DNA from: Chryseobacterium daecheongense
Lineage (GTDB): Bacteria; Bacteroidota; Bacteroidia; Flavobacteriales; Weeksellaceae
DNA length: 64,000 nt
Direction: 5' to 3'
Assembly: GCA_027920525.1 (NCBI GenBank)
Contig: CP115858.1
Location: forward strand, 806,001 to 870,000
Part shown: in pieces, positions 33,296 to 42,790 of the stretch
How the letters are laid out: every line of letters begins with the position of its first letter
Position numbering within the stretch: the first letter of the stretch is position 1
Translations under genes and position numbers: made by a program
The notes under the pieces: generated by a model
The model's input: the letters and a program-made list of their open reading frames with translations, nothing else
Database searches by the model: none
Told to the model about the DNA's origin: nothing

Positions 33296-36200
33296 ATGTT
33301 AAATAAAATTATTGAGTTTTCTGTAAAGAATAAACTCATTATTGCCCTTTTTACAATGGGGCTGATTCTTCTTGGAATCTATGAAACAACAAAGCTTCCA
33401 ATTGATGCCCAGCCTGATATTACCAATAATCAGGTACAGATTATCACTGTCGCACCCTCATATGGAGCAGCTGATATCGAACGTCTGGTGACCTTTCCCA
33501 TTGAACAGGCTACCAGTAACATCAATGGCATAACAGAGCTCCGAAGTTTTTCACGGTTCGGCTTATCCCTTGTTACGGTGGTATTTAATGATAATACCGA
33601 TGTATATTGGGCAAGACAACAGGTTCAGGAACGTCTGCAGATAGTCCAGGATAATATACCGGAAGGAATCGGAAAACCGGAATTGGGACCTATCTCCAGT
33701 GGATTAGGTGAAATATTCCAATATGTGGTGCGGGCAAAAAAAGGCTACGAGAACATCTACGATGAGACCGAACTGAGAACCATCCAGGACTGGATCATCC
33801 GCCGCCAGCTTCTGGGAACAAAAGGAGTTGCGGATGTCAGCAGCTTTGGAGGAAAACTGAAACAATATGAGATTGCTATCAATCCCAATAAATTACAAGC
33901 ATTTGATATTACCATCAATGACGTTTTTGATGCCCTGGAGCGGAATAATCAAAATACCGGCGGGGCTTATATTGAAAAGAAGGAGACTGTATTATTCATT
34001 AGGACAGAGGGGCTTCTGGGAAGTACTGAAGATATAGGTAATATTGAAGTATCAGCAACAGGAGAGGGGATTCCTGTTCTTATCAGGGATGTGGCGGAAG
34101 TAAAAACAGGATATGCCACACGGTATGGAGCGATGACCTATAATGACACAGGAGAGGTCTCGGGAGCTATTGTACTAATGCTTAAAGGAGAAAATGCCAA
34201 TGAAGTAATTGGTAATATTAAACAGCGTCTGGAAAAAATTCAGGAAACCTTACCGGAAGGTGTTGTTATTGAGCCTTTCCTGGATCGTGCGAAAATGGTT
34301 AACAATACTATCAGTACCGTAAAAACCAATCTGATGGAAGGAGCCCTGATTGTTGTTTTCATTCTTGTTCTCTTTTTAGGAAACTTCCGTGCCGGTCTGC
34401 TTGTCGCTTCTGTAATTCCACTGGCAATGCTTTTTGCCATAATCATGATGAACCTTTTTGGAGTCGGAGGAAACCTCATGAGCCTCGGTGCTCTTGATTT
34501 CGGACTTATCGTTGATGGGGCTGTTATTATCGTAGAAGCTGTGTTGCATCAGCTTGCCCATAAAAAACATTTCGGGAAAGATCATATCCTCAGCAAAAAA
34601 GAAATGGATACACAGGTTTCAGATTCCGCTACCAAGATGGTAAATAGTGCGGTTTTCGGGCAGATTATTATTCTGATCGTATACCTTCCTATTTTCACAT
34701 TACAAGGGATTGAAGGTAAAATGTTCAAACCCATGGCTCAGACTGTCGCGTTTGCATTGATCGGGGCCTTCCTGCTTTCCCTTACTTATATTCCAATGAT
34801 GAGTTCCCTGGTTCTTAGCAGAAAGAAAAAGACCAAAGACAATATTTCAGACAAGGTGATGACCAGGGTAGAAACCGGGCATCAAAAGCTTCTGATAAAA
34901 GCATTGAAGTACAGAAAAACCATTATTATCACAGTGCTTCTCCTTTTCGCAGGAGCTGTTTTCACCCTTTCCCGGATGGGAGGAGAGTTTATTCCATCAT
35001 TGGAGGAAGGTGATTTTGCTGTAGAAATGCGTATCCTGCAGGGAAGTAATATTAATGAAACGAAAAAAGCAACCACCCAGGCGGCGCACATTCTTTTAAA
35101 ACAGTTTCCAGAGGTGCAAAAGGTAGTCACTAAAATAGGAAGTGCCGAAATTCCCACAGAGCCGATGCCAATGGATGCGGGTGATATGATCATTGTTCTG
35201 AAGCCTAAAAAAGAATGGTCGTCTGCACGATCATTCCCGGAATTATCCGAAAAGATGAGCAAAGCATTGCAGGTTATTCCCGGGCTCAAAACAGGTTTTC
35301 AGTTCCCGGTACAAATGCGCTTTAATGAATTAATGACCGGAGCAAGACAGGATGTGGTGTGTAAAATTTATGGAGAAGATCTGGACAGCCTTGCTGTATA
35401 TGCCAAAAAGCTGGGTGGGATTATCAATACAGTAAAAGGTGCACAGGATCTTTATCTGGAGCCTGTTGTCGGAGCGCCACAGGTAGTTATCGGTTATAAC
35501 CGTGCCGAGCTCTCGCGTTACCATATTTCCGTAATGGAAATCAATAGGGTGATCAATATGGCTTTTGCCGGACAAACTGCTGGAGCCTTGTATGAAGGTG
35601 AAAGAAAATTTGATGTCGTGGTAAGAATGGACAGTGAACATAAAAAAGATATAACAAGTATTCAAAATCTTCTGGTTCCGACTGCTTCTGGTGAGCAGAT
35701 TCCTTTACACCAGCTGGCCAGCATAGAATTGAAAAGCAGTCCCAACCAAATCCAGAGGGAAGATACCAAAAGAAGAATTGTTGTCGGATTTAATGTCCGT
35801 GGAAGAGATGTTCAAAGTATCGTGGAGGAACTTCAGCAAAAGACCGATAAAGAATTGAAACTCTCTTCAGGTTATACCATCTCTTATGGTGGAGCCTTTG
35901 AAAACTTAAATGAAGCTAAAGCAAGATTAGGTGTCGCTGTTCCTATTTCATTGGTAATGATCTTTTTGCTTCTTTTCTTCGCATTTGGTTCCGTAAAACA
36001 CAGTTTGCTGATCTACACCGCAATTCCGCTATCAGCCATTGGTGGAGTTTATTTTCTGGCCCTCAGGGGAATGCCTTTCAGCATCAGTGCAGGAGTAGGA
36101 TTTATTGCATTATTTGGTGTTGCGGTACTTAATGGAATTGTTTTGATATCAGAATTCAACCGATTAAAAAATAATGGAATAACCAATCTCAGCAGAATTG

Positions 36201-37633
36201 TTTTAATGGGCACAAGAATCCGGCTTCGTCCCGTACTGATGACTGCTTTTGTCGCTTCGCTGGGCTTTCTTCCTATGGCGTTAAGCAGTGGTGCAGGGGC
36301 AGAAGTACAGAGACCTCTGGCTACCGTGGTTATAGGAGGCTTAATGCTTGCTACGCTCTTAACCTTATTTGTCCTGCCTATTTTGTATGTCTTATTTGAA
36401 CGAATCAATAAAAATAAAATGAAATTCTCAAAAAAAAGAAACTTTAAAAAACTAACCATACTCCTGTTATTCATTTCTTTCGGAAGTATTCAGGCACAGG
36501 AAAACATTACACTGGATCAGGCATTGGAAGCTGCCTTCCGGCAAAACGGAAACTATAAGAATTCCAGACTCATTTCAGCCTATCAGGAAAAACTGAAATC
36601 AAGCTATCTCGACATTCCTCAACTGGAAGTGACAGCAGGTATCGGCCAGATACAGGGAATCGAAACCGATAATTCGTTTTCCGTATCTCAACGCATTAGT
36701 TTTCCGACTGTTTATTCCAGAAGAAAACAATTGCTGGATGCGGAATGGGCTTCAGGTCTTATGAATCAGCAGCTCACCCAAGCCCAACTGACTAAAGAAG
36801 TTTCAGAAGTTTTTTACAGAATTATTATTCTAAAGGAAAAGAAAAAAGTGCTGGATTACATCAGTGAGCTGTACAATGGCTTTGCCGACAAAGCAAGTTT
36901 ACGTTTGAAAAAAGGAGAAGCCAATATTCTCGAGGAGTCAACGGCCGAAATTCAAAGGGAACAGGCCGCAGTGCAGCTGAATATTCTTGAAAACGACCTC
37001 AATATTGCACAGCTCCAGCTTCAGGTATTGCTTCAGTCGGAAAAAAGATACCTGCCGCTTACTGATCAACCCGTCCTGAATGTTGACTTTCAAATTCCGG
37101 GGGATGTCTTAAGAAATCATCCGCAGCTCCAGTATCTGAATCAGCAAATCAAGGTGAATGAAGCAGAAGCCCGTTTAGAACAAAGCAAACTCCTTCCGGA
37201 TCTTCTTGTAGGATACACTAATCAGAGCATGAAGAATATCAATAACAACCGTTTCAATTCCGTTCAGGTCGGTGTTGGGATCCCTCTATTTACAAAAGGA
37301 CAGCGAGCACTGGCAAAAGCAACAAAAGCAAAAGTGGCCATTGCAGAAAATCAATACCAAAGAAAAGAAACCGAACTGAAAAACAGGTATGAACAGCTGG
37401 CCAATACCTATGCTAACCAGCTTGCGATCATACAAAATTACGAACAGAAGCAACTGCCCAAAGCTGAAACAATTCTTAAAGCAGCCCAAAAACAAATGGA
37501 AGCAGGAGAGATCGATTTCCTCAATTGGGTTATTTTAACCAATCAGGCTGTTAAAATAAAGGTTGATTATATCGAAAATTTAGATCGACTCAATCAAACG
37601 GGGGCCGAGCTTAATTTCTTAATTTCAAAATAA
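33296..37633 (+). CDS. Fused heavy-metal RND pump and TolC-like channel (CzcA-OMF fusion)
   Basis: A single 1445-residue frame. Residues 1 to about 1035 are a complete CusA/CzcA-type pump, with LGALDFGLIVDGAVIIVE in TM4 (HME acidic residues). Residues 1042-1445 are an outer-membrane-factor domain with ENITLDQALEAAFRQNGNYKN, two coiled repeats (KEVSEVFYRIIILKEKKKVL..., ELKNRYEQLANTYANQ...) and GEIDFLNWVILTN. The junction keeps an in-frame ATG at 36419 followed by a signal-peptide-like stretch (KKLTILLLFISFGSIQAQ), which could act as an extra membrane helix delivering the channel part to the periplasm, or as a separate start. The adaptor gene follows after 7 bases. Confidence 0.9.
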   Translation: MLNKIIEFSVKNKLIIALFTMGLILLGIYETTKLPIDAQPDITNNQVQIITVAPSYGAADIERLVTFPIEQATSNINGITELRSFSRFGLSLVTVVFNDNTDVYWARQQVQERLQIVQDNIPEGIGKPELGPISSGLGEIFQYVVRAKKGYENIYDETELRTIQDWIIRRQLLGTKGVADVSSFGGKLKQYEIAINPNKLQAFDITINDVFDALERNNQNTGGAYIEKKETVLFIRTEGLLGSTEDIGNIEVSATGEGIPVLIRDVAEVKTGYATRYGAMTYNDTGEVSGAIVLMLKGENANEVIGNIKQRLEKIQETLPEGVVIEPFLDRAKMVNNTISTVKTNLMEGALIVVFILVLFLGNFRAGLLVASVIPLAMLFAIIMMNLFGVGGNLMSLGALDFGLIVDGAVIIVEAVLHQLAHKKHFGKDHILSKKEMDTQVSDSATKMVNSAVFGQIIILIVYLPIFTLQGIEGKMFKPMAQTVAFALIGAFLLSLTYIPMMSSLVLSRKKKTKDNISDKVMTRVETGHQKLLIKALKYRKTIIITVLLLFAGAVFTLSRMGGEFIPSLEEGDFAVEMRILQGSNINETKKATTQAAHILLKQFPEVQKVVTKIGSAEIPTEPMPMDAGDMIIVLKPKKEWSSARSFPELSEKMSKALQVIPGLKTGFQFPVQMRFNELMTGARQDVVCKIYGEDLDSLAVYAKKLGGIINTVKGAQDLYLEPVVGAPQVVIGYNRAELSRYHISVMEINRVINMAFAGQTAGALYEGERKFDVVVRMDSEHKKDITSIQNLLVPTASGEQIPLHQLASIELKSSPNQIQREDTKRRIVVGFNVRGRDVQSIVEELQQKTDKELKLSSGYTISYGGAFENLNEAKARLGVAVPISLVMIFLLLFFAFGSVKHSLLIYTAIPLSAIGGVYFLALRGMPFSISAGVGFIALFGVAVLNGIVLISEFNRLKNNGITNLSRIVLMGTRIRLRPVLMTAFVASLGFLPMALSSGAGAEVQRPLATVVIGGLMLATLLTLFVLPILYVLFERINKNKMKFSKKRNFKKLTILLLFISFGSIQAQENITLDQALEAAFRQNGNYKNSRLISAYQEKLKSSYLDIPQLEVTAGIGQIQGIETDNSFSVSQRISFPTVYSRRKQLLDAEWASGLMNQQLTQAQLTKEVSEVFYRIIILKEKKKVLDYISELYNGFADKASLRLKKGEANILEESTAEIQREQAAVQLNILENDLNIAQLQLQVLLQSEKRYLPLTDQPVLNVDFQIPGDVLRNHPQLQYLNQQIKVNEAEARLEQSKLLPDLLVGYTNQSMKNINNNRFNSVQVGVGIPLFTKGQRALAKATKAKVAIAENQYQRKETELKNRYEQLANTYANQLAIIQNYEQKQLPKAETILKAAQKQMEAGEIDFLNWVILTNQAVKIKVDYIENLDRLNQTGAELNFLISK

Positions 37634-37640
37634 TAATATC

Positions 37641-38789
37641 ATGTATTTCAGAAAATCATCATTATACATCATTGTTGCGGCCTTATTTTTAACCTCATGT
37701 TCGGGAAAGAAAGAGGAAACCACAGTCTATGAAAATAAAAAACTGGCATCAAAAAACCAGAATATCGTTCAGTTAAGTGATCAGCAGATCAAAATTACAG
37801 GGCTTACCTTGACAGGTATTCAAAACAGGATCATGGAAAAAACGGTACGGCTGAACGGAAAAGCAGACATAGCTCCGTCTCATATCAGTTCTCTTTCCAG
37901 TATTATGGGAGGACATATAAAATCGATCAATGTTATTAACGGGAGTCATTTCAGAAAAGGACAGGTACTGGCTGTAGTAGAAGATCCTCAGTTCATACAG
38001 CTTCAGCAGGATTATCTCGTTACAAAGGCCCAGCTTGAATCAGCAAGATTGAACTTCAACAGGCAAAAAGACCTCAACACCAGCAAAGCCAGTAGTGACA
38101 AAACATTACAGACCGCCCAGGCGGATTATTCCACACTGAACGCTACATTGAAGGGACTGGAAGAAAAACTCAGGATCATAGGCATCAATGCGAAAGGACT
38201 AAATTCCGGAAATATTAAAAGCAGAATAAGCATTCATGCCCCTTTTAGCGGTTTTGTAAGTAAAATATGGGTTAATAATGGTCAGTATATCAATCCTTCC
38301 GATACCTTATTTGAACTGATTGACCCTGCTGGTCTGTTATTGGAATTAAAAGTATTTGAAAATGACGTAAATGATATAAAAACCGGGCAGGAGATCCTGG
38401 TGTATAATAATCAGAACCCGGACCAGAAATATCCTGCCAAAATTATAAGCCTTGTTCCCAATATCGAAAATGGAGGATCCTCGGTAGCTATAGCCAAATT
38501 GTCCGCATCCAGCACAGAGTTTGTGCGCGGAATGTACATCAATGCAGAAGTAAGCATTAGTGGTAGAAATACGACCGGCTTACCCGGCGAATCTATAGTA
38601 TCATTTGAAAATAAGAACTATATCTTTGAAGACCTTGGAAATCACCGGTATAAAATGATCCCCGTAATCACAGGAATTTCAGATAATGGATTTACGGAAA
38701 TTCTCAAATCTGAATCGTTAAAAAATAAAAGACTGGTACAAAAAGGAGCTTACAATCTCCTGATGATCCTTAAAAATAAAGCAGAATAA
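37641..38789 (+). CDS. RND efflux periplasmic adaptor of metal system 2, lipoprotein
   Basis: A 382-residue membrane-fusion protein. The signal ends in the lipobox LTSC (cysteine near residue 20). Barrel-sandwich halves are visible (SSIMGGHIKSINVINGSHFRKGQVLAVVEDP and HAPFSGFVSKIWVNNGQYINPSDTLFELI) flanking a coiled hairpin (QLQQDYLVTKAQLESARLNFNRQ). It starts 7 bases after the fused pump and is followed by a terminator. In this operon the order is pump-channel then adaptor, unlike system 1. Confidence 0.9.
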   Translation: MYFRKSSLYIIVAALFLTSCSGKKEETTVYENKKLASKNQNIVQLSDQQIKITGLTLTGIQNRIMEKTVRLNGKADIAPSHISSLSSIMGGHIKSINVINGSHFRKGQVLAVVEDPQFIQLQQDYLVTKAQLESARLNFNRQKDLNTSKASSDKTLQTAQADYSTLNATLKGLEEKLRIIGINAKGLNSGNIKSRISIHAPFSGFVSKIWVNNGQYINPSDTLFELIDPAGLLLELKVFENDVNDIKTGQEILVYNNQNPDQKYPAKIISLVPNIENGGSSVAIAKLSASSTEFVRGMYINAEVSISGRNTTGLPGESIVSFENKNYIFEDLGNHRYKMIPVITGISDNGFTEILKSESLKNKRLVQKGAYNLLMILKNKAE

Positions 38790-38802
38790 TCATTTTAGCA
38801 CA

Positions 38803-38832
38803 AAGCCGTTCAACCGTTTGAACGGCTTTTTA
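38803..38832 (+). terminator. Rho-independent terminator of metal efflux operon 2
   Basis: AAGCCGTTCAA (38803-38813) pairs perfectly with TTGAACGGCTT (38818-38828), with a CCGT loop and a following T run. It separates the efflux operon from the MFS gene's control region. Confidence 0.88.
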
Positions 38833-38840
38833 TGATTCCG

Positions 38841-38872
38841 AAAATAAATATACCGATTGGTATATTTATTTT
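38841..38872. promoter_or_regulatory. TetR-type operator candidate 1
   Basis: Two perfect 14-base arms, AAAATAAATATACC and GGTATATTTATTTT, flank a central GATT. The core ATACCGATTGGTAT has the size and CCG/CGG-like symmetry of TetR-family sites. It ends directly before the -7 box at 38874, so a bound protein would block polymerase. Confidence 0.65.
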
Positions 38873-38873
38873 A

Positions 38874-38881
38874 TATCTTTG
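38874..38881 (+). promoter_or_regulatory. Candidate -7 box of the MFS pump gene
   Basis: TATCTTTG, exact TAnnTTTG, placed between the two palindromes. It implies a leader of about 100 bases before the ATG at 38991. Confidence 0.5.
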
Positions 38882-38955
38882 CCATTTAAAAATGGAACTA
38901 CTGAATTAAAGACGGTTTATTCCTTTTGTTTGAATCATAAAATTTTTTAATTCAA

Positions 38956-38975
38956 AATATACCGATCGGTATATT
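38956..38975. promoter_or_regulatory. TetR-type operator candidate 2
   Basis: AATATACCGA followed directly by TCGGTATATT is a perfect 20-base palindrome. Its core ATACCGATCGGTAT differs from operator 1 by one base. It lies in the inferred leader, 15 bases before the MFS start codon. Confidence 0.65.
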
Positions 38976-38990
38976 AAATAGTAAAATGCT

Positions 38991-40532
38991 ATGAAAAGAA
39001 TCATTCTTATTATCACGGTAATCTCCGCAGCCATTATGGAGCTTATAGACACTTCCATAGTAAATGTTGCCCTCAATTATATGAGCGGAAACCTGGGGGC
39101 AACATTAGAAGACATTTCCTGGGTGGTTACAGCTTATGGAATTGCCAACGTTATTATTATTCCGATGACCAGCTTTCTGGTCAATAACCTTGGCCGGCGG
39201 AATTATTACATCGGCTCTATTATCCTGTTTACCTTTTGTTCTTTTATGTGCGGCAACTCCACAAACCTATGGGAACTCGTCATGTTCCGGTTTCTGCAGG
39301 GAATTGGAGGTGGAGCATTATTATCTGTATCTGCCATGGTTGTATACGAGTGTTTTCCAAAAGAAAAACAGAATATTGCCAGCGCTTTATTTGGGATCGG
39401 GGTTTTTATAGGACCCACGATCGGGCCTACACTCGGTGGATTTATTACGGATAACTTTTCATGGCGATGGATCTTTTACATCAACATTCCTTTAGGAATA
39501 CTGGCCGCTATTCTATGTTTAAAATTATTACCCGAATCTCCGACCCGGCAAAAGGTTAAAAAGATCGACTGGCCAGGAATTATTCTCTTAATTATTGGTA
39601 TCGGCTCTTTACAAACGGTTTTGGAGCGTGGGGAAACGGAAGACTGGTTTGCTGCCCGTTATATTATTTTCCTCACTGTAGCAGCTGTCCTTTCACTCGT
39701 TCTTTTCGTTCACAGGGAGCTCACTATACCACATCCCGTGGTAAAGCTATCGGTTCTTAAGCACCCTTCACTCAGTATCTCTGCCATACTTACCTTTATA
39801 ACCGGGATTGGCATGTTTACTTCCATTTACCTCACTCCTGTACTGGCACAACGCTTTTTAGGATTCAACCCGGCTCAGGCTGGTCTTTTACTGCTTCCGG
39901 GTTCCATTATTGCCGTATTTGCGCTGATCATTACCGGGAAAGTTTTGCAAAAAGGAGTTCCTCCTGCATTGGTAGTATTTCTTGGTTTTTGTTGTTTTAT
40001 TTATTTTAACTGGTCTATGGCACAGGTAAACCTGGATGTTTCTTTTGCTACAATTTCCATTAATCTTATATTCAGAGCACTGGGAATGGCTTTACTTACC
40101 GTTCCGCTTGCATCACTTGCCGTTTCTTCTTTAAAAGCTGAAGATATGCCCCAGGGAACCGCTATTAACAACATGATGCGCCAGTTGGGTGGTTCATTTG
40201 GAATATCCATTATCAATACATATATCGCAAGAAGGGTTGCCCTTCACCGTACCGACCTTATCTCCAACCTTACTCCGGATAACCGTTCGGTAATGGATCG
40301 TCTTCAAACCTATACTTCACTTTTTCAGAGCAAGGGATTTGGTCTTCCTGAAGCACAGCAAAAAGCAATAGGTCTGGTGGAAAAAATTGTGGTGAAACAA
40401 TCATTTTTTTTAAGCTATATCGATGCCTATATGGTTATTGGTCTGGCATTTATATTTGTCTTACCTTTATTATTATTTTTCCTGAAGAGGAATAAAAATA
40501 AAAAAATAGTAATCGTATCAGCAGACCATTAA
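38991..40532 (+). CDS. DHA2-family MFS multidrug exporter (EmrB/QacA type)
   Basis: A 513-residue, fourteen-helix drug:H+ antiporter. Motifs are LIDTSIVNVALNYMSGNLGATLEDISWVVTAYG (motif D1 with the membrane Asp), NNLGRRNYYIGSI (motif A), RFLQGIGGGALL (motif B) and IGPTIGPTLGGFITDNFSWRWIFYINIPLG (motif C, antiporter). EmrB proteins usually work with an EmrA adaptor; none is adjacent here, the nearest adaptor being in the separate RND operon upstream. Two TetR-like operators in front suggest drug-inducible control by a repressor that is not encoded in this window. Confidence 0.9.
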   Translation: MKRIILIITVISAAIMELIDTSIVNVALNYMSGNLGATLEDISWVVTAYGIANVIIIPMTSFLVNNLGRRNYYIGSIILFTFCSFMCGNSTNLWELVMFRFLQGIGGGALLSVSAMVVYECFPKEKQNIASALFGIGVFIGPTIGPTLGGFITDNFSWRWIFYINIPLGILAAILCLKLLPESPTRQKVKKIDWPGIILLIIGIGSLQTVLERGETEDWFAARYIIFLTVAAVLSLVLFVHRELTIPHPVVKLSVLKHPSLSISAILTFITGIGMFTSIYLTPVLAQRFLGFNPAQAGLLLLPGSIIAVFALIITGKVLQKGVPPALVVFLGFCCFIYFNWSMAQVNLDVSFATISINLIFRALGMALLTVPLASLAVSSLKAEDMPQGTAINNMMRQLGGSFGISIINTYIARRVALHRTDLISNLTPDNRSVMDRLQTYTSLFQSKGFGLPEAQQKAIGLVEKIVVKQSFFLSYIDAYMVIGLAFIFVLPLLLFFLKRNKNKKIVIVSADH

Positions 40533-40567
40533 AACAGAATCATATAAAATATAATAAAATCAATATC

Positions 40568-41746
40568 ATGAAAGAAGTATTCATTGTATCAGCAAAACGT
40601 ACTCCCGTCGGAGGATTACTTGGGAATCTGTCCACTTTTACAGCCACACAGCTGGGTGCTCTGGCCATTCGGGAAGCTTATAAAAACATTTCTCTGGAAC
40701 CGGAATTACTGGACAGTGTTTATATGGGAAATGTACTGAGTGCAGGAGTAGGACAGGCTCCGGCAAGACAAGCTGCTATTTTTGCTGATATCCCGTATGA
40801 TAAAGATGCCACGACCATCAATAAGGTATGTGCTTCAGGAATGAAGGCAACTTCATTGGGAGCACAGCAAATCCAGACAGGCCTTGAACATCTCATCGTA
40901 ACAGGCGGAATGGAAAGTATGAGCAATACACCACATTATGCCTTCATAAGAAACGGAAAAAAATTAGGAGACCTTACCCTTACTGATGGGATGACTAAAG
41001 ACGGTTTATGGGACGTTTATCATAATTTCCATATGGGAAGTGCGGCAGAGCTGGGAATTAAAAAATATGGACATACCCGGCAGGAACTGGATGATTATGC
41101 ATTGTCTTCTTATCAGAAATCACAAAACGCAACTGCACAGGGGAAATTTAAAAATGAAATTGTTCCTGTAGAATTCACCAAAGGAAAAGAAACCATTACC
41201 ATCGATAAAGATGAAGATATTTTTAAGCTTATTCCTGAAAAAATGGCTCAGCTGAAGCCTGTTTTTGAACGGGACGGATTGCTTACCGCGGCCAACTCCA
41301 GTAATCTGAATGACGGTGCCGCAGCTTTGATTCTCGCTTCGGCAGAAGCTGTAGAAAAATATCAGCTGAAACCGCTTGCCAAAATTATCGGTTACGCAGA
41401 TGCCGCCCAGGCACCGGAATGGTTCACAACATCTCCGGCTCTTGCTATTCCAAAAGCTCTTTTAAGTGCCAACCTTGACCTTTCAGCAGTAGATTATTTT
41501 GAGATCAATGAAGCTTATGCCTCAGTTGTACTTTCCAATCAGAAGATCTTAGGTTTTGATCCTGAAAAAGTGAATGTATATGGCGGCGCAGTAGCCATCG
41601 GACATCCTATAGGAGCTTCCGGGGCCAGAATTCTTGTGACGCTTGTCAATGTCCTTCAACAGGAAAAGGGAAAATATGGTGTAGCTGCCATTTGTAATGG
41701 CGGCGGCGGAGCTTCCGCTATGGTTATCGAAAATATGAATATATAA
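40568..41746 (+). CDS. Thiolase (acetyl-CoA C-acyltransferase)
   Basis: A 392-residue thiolase. The nucleophilic cysteine is C88 in NKVCASGMKA; NEAYASV, GGAVAIGHPIGASGARI with the catalytic His, and the second cysteine in AAICNGGGGASAM complete the active site. Biosynthetic (acetoacetyl-CoA forming) and degradative thiolases are not safely separated by these motifs; the length and central MGSAAEL resemble the acetyl-CoA acetyltransferase group. It begins 35 bases after the MFS gene and could share its transcript, though no functional link is evident. Confidence 0.9.
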   Translation: MKEVFIVSAKRTPVGGLLGNLSTFTATQLGALAIREAYKNISLEPELLDSVYMGNVLSAGVGQAPARQAAIFADIPYDKDATTINKVCASGMKATSLGAQQIQTGLEHLIVTGGMESMSNTPHYAFIRNGKKLGDLTLTDGMTKDGLWDVYHNFHMGSAAELGIKKYGHTRQELDDYALSSYQKSQNATAQGKFKNEIVPVEFTKGKETITIDKDEDIFKLIPEKMAQLKPVFERDGLLTAANSSNLNDGAAALILASAEAVEKYQLKPLAKIIGYADAAQAPEWFTTSPALAIPKALLSANLDLSAVDYFEINEAYASVVLSNQKILGFDPEKVNVYGGAVAIGHPIGASGARILVTLVNVLQQEKGKYGVAAICNGGGGASAMVIENMNI

Positions 41747-41773
41747 CTAAAGTATTTTTAATTTCCATTAAAA

Positions 41774-41808
41774 AATGTCTGGCCAGATGAATGACCGGAC
41801 ATTTTTTT
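41774..41808 (+). terminator. Rho-independent terminator after the thiolase gene
   Basis: AATGTCTGGCCA (41774-41785) and TGACCGGACATT (41792-41803) pair with one G-U and one mismatch, followed by a run of T. It lies between convergent genes. Confidence 0.75.
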
Positions 41809-41828
41809 ATGAATACAATATTCCAGGC

Positions 41829-42695
41829 TTACGAAGGCAGGCCTTTTAAAAACTCCCTGATGTCATTACTTATTTCTTCTGTATGGGTTTCCAGTGCGAA
41901 ATGTCCGGTTTCATAAAATTTTACAATAGCATCAGGAATATCTTTTTTGTAAGCTTCCGCTCCCGGAGGCAAAAAGAAAGGATCATATTTTCCCCATGCA
42001 GCCAGGAACCGGGGCTGGTATTTTCTGAAATATGCCTGAAATTCAGGATATAATGCCACATTAGTCCGGTAATCCAGCATCAGGTCAATCTGAATATCAT
42101 TCATTCCCGGGCGGTCCAGAAAATGCTGATCCAGAGCATAAGATTCAGGGGCGATAAGCGAAAGATCCTTAACACCTTCCTGGTACTGGAATTTGGTCAT
42201 CTTTTCAGAAGTAAAATCACTTAAGAGCTTACGGTTTTCCGGAGTAGGATCTTCCCAGTATTTTCTTATCGAACTCCAGCTGTCACTAAGACCTTCTTCA
42301 TATGCATTCCCATTCTGAGAAATAATTCCCGTTATTTTTTCGGGATTGGCTAAAGCTAACCTAAGACCGGTAGGAGCACCATAATCAAAAATATAAAGGG
42401 CAAATCTTTTTAATTCCAATCTATCAATAAATCCCTGCATTATCCTGGCAAGATTATCAAACGTATAGCTGAAGTGGTCAGAATCCGGAGCATCACTAAA
42501 CCCGAAACCCGGTAGATCCGGTGCAATGATATGATATTGATCATTCAGCTTAGGAATCAGGTTGCGGAACATGTGTGAAGACGTAGGAAATCCATGAAGA
42601 AGCAAAAGAACAGGAGCATCTTCAGGCCCGGATTCACGGTAAAAAATATTCAGACCATCAACGTCTGTATTGTTGTAATAAATGGTTGGGTTCAT
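41829..42695 (-). CDS. Alpha/beta hydrolase (epoxide hydrolase/haloalkane dehalogenase-like)
   Basis: A 288-residue hydrolase. LLLHGFPTSSHMFR is the oxyanion-hole HGxP motif, APDLPGFGFSD a typical strand-loop, and the nucleophile elbow FDYGAPTG has aspartate D104 rather than serine, which points to the epoxide hydrolase/dehalogenase/fluoroacetate dehalogenase group. The base histidine is in YETGHFALETH near the C-terminus. No signal peptide, so cytosolic. It diverges from a LysR regulator, and an inverted repeat lies between them; control by that regulator is likely. Confidence 0.85.
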   Translation of the reverse strand: MNPTIYYNNTDVDGLNIFYRESGPEDAPVLLLLHGFPTSSHMFRNLIPKLNDQYHIIAPDLPGFGFSDAPDSDHFSYTFDNLARIMQGFIDRLELKRFALYIFDYGAPTGLRLALANPEKITGIISQNGNAYEEGLSDSWSSIRKYWEDPTPENRKLLSDFTSEKMTKFQYQEGVKDLSLIAPESYALDQHFLDRPGMNDIQIDLMLDYRTNVALYPEFQAYFRKYQPRFLAAWGKYDPFFLPPGAEAYKKDIPDAIVKFYETGHFALETHTEEISNDIREFLKGLPS

Positions 42696-42720
42696 AATTG
42701 TTTTTATTTTTTTGTTATTT

Positions 42721-42728
42721 CAAAATTA
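42721..42728 (-). promoter_or_regulatory. Candidate -7 box of the hydrolase gene
   Basis: On the minus strand the sequence is TAATTTTG, an exact TAnnTTTG match, 25 bases before the ATG at 42695. Confidence 0.4.
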
Positions 42729-42733
42729 CGCCA

Positions 42734-42741
42734 TACATTTG
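42734..42741 (+). promoter_or_regulatory. Candidate -7 box of the LysR gene
   Basis: TACATTTG, identical to the box before the biotin operon, 49 bases before the ATG at 42791. The inverted repeat at 42760-42780 would then lie in the leader, suited to autoregulation. Confidence 0.4.
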
Positions 42742-42759
42742 ATTACATAAAACGATTAA

Positions 42760-42780
42760 TTATGATATGAATAATCATAA
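42760..42780. promoter_or_regulatory. Inverted repeat, possible LysR binding site
   Basis: TTATGAT, seven bases, then ATCATAA: perfect 7-bp arms in the divergent region of the hydrolase and LysR genes. The size fits a LysR-type T-N11-A box, although AT-rich dyads are common by chance in such DNA. Confidence 0.4.
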
Positions 42781-42790
42781 AAAATGATAC

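Noticed and set aside
38841..38975. Palindromes as recombination or attachment sites
   Set aside because: There is no integrase, tRNA or target duplication nearby, and the placement around a -7 box fits operators.
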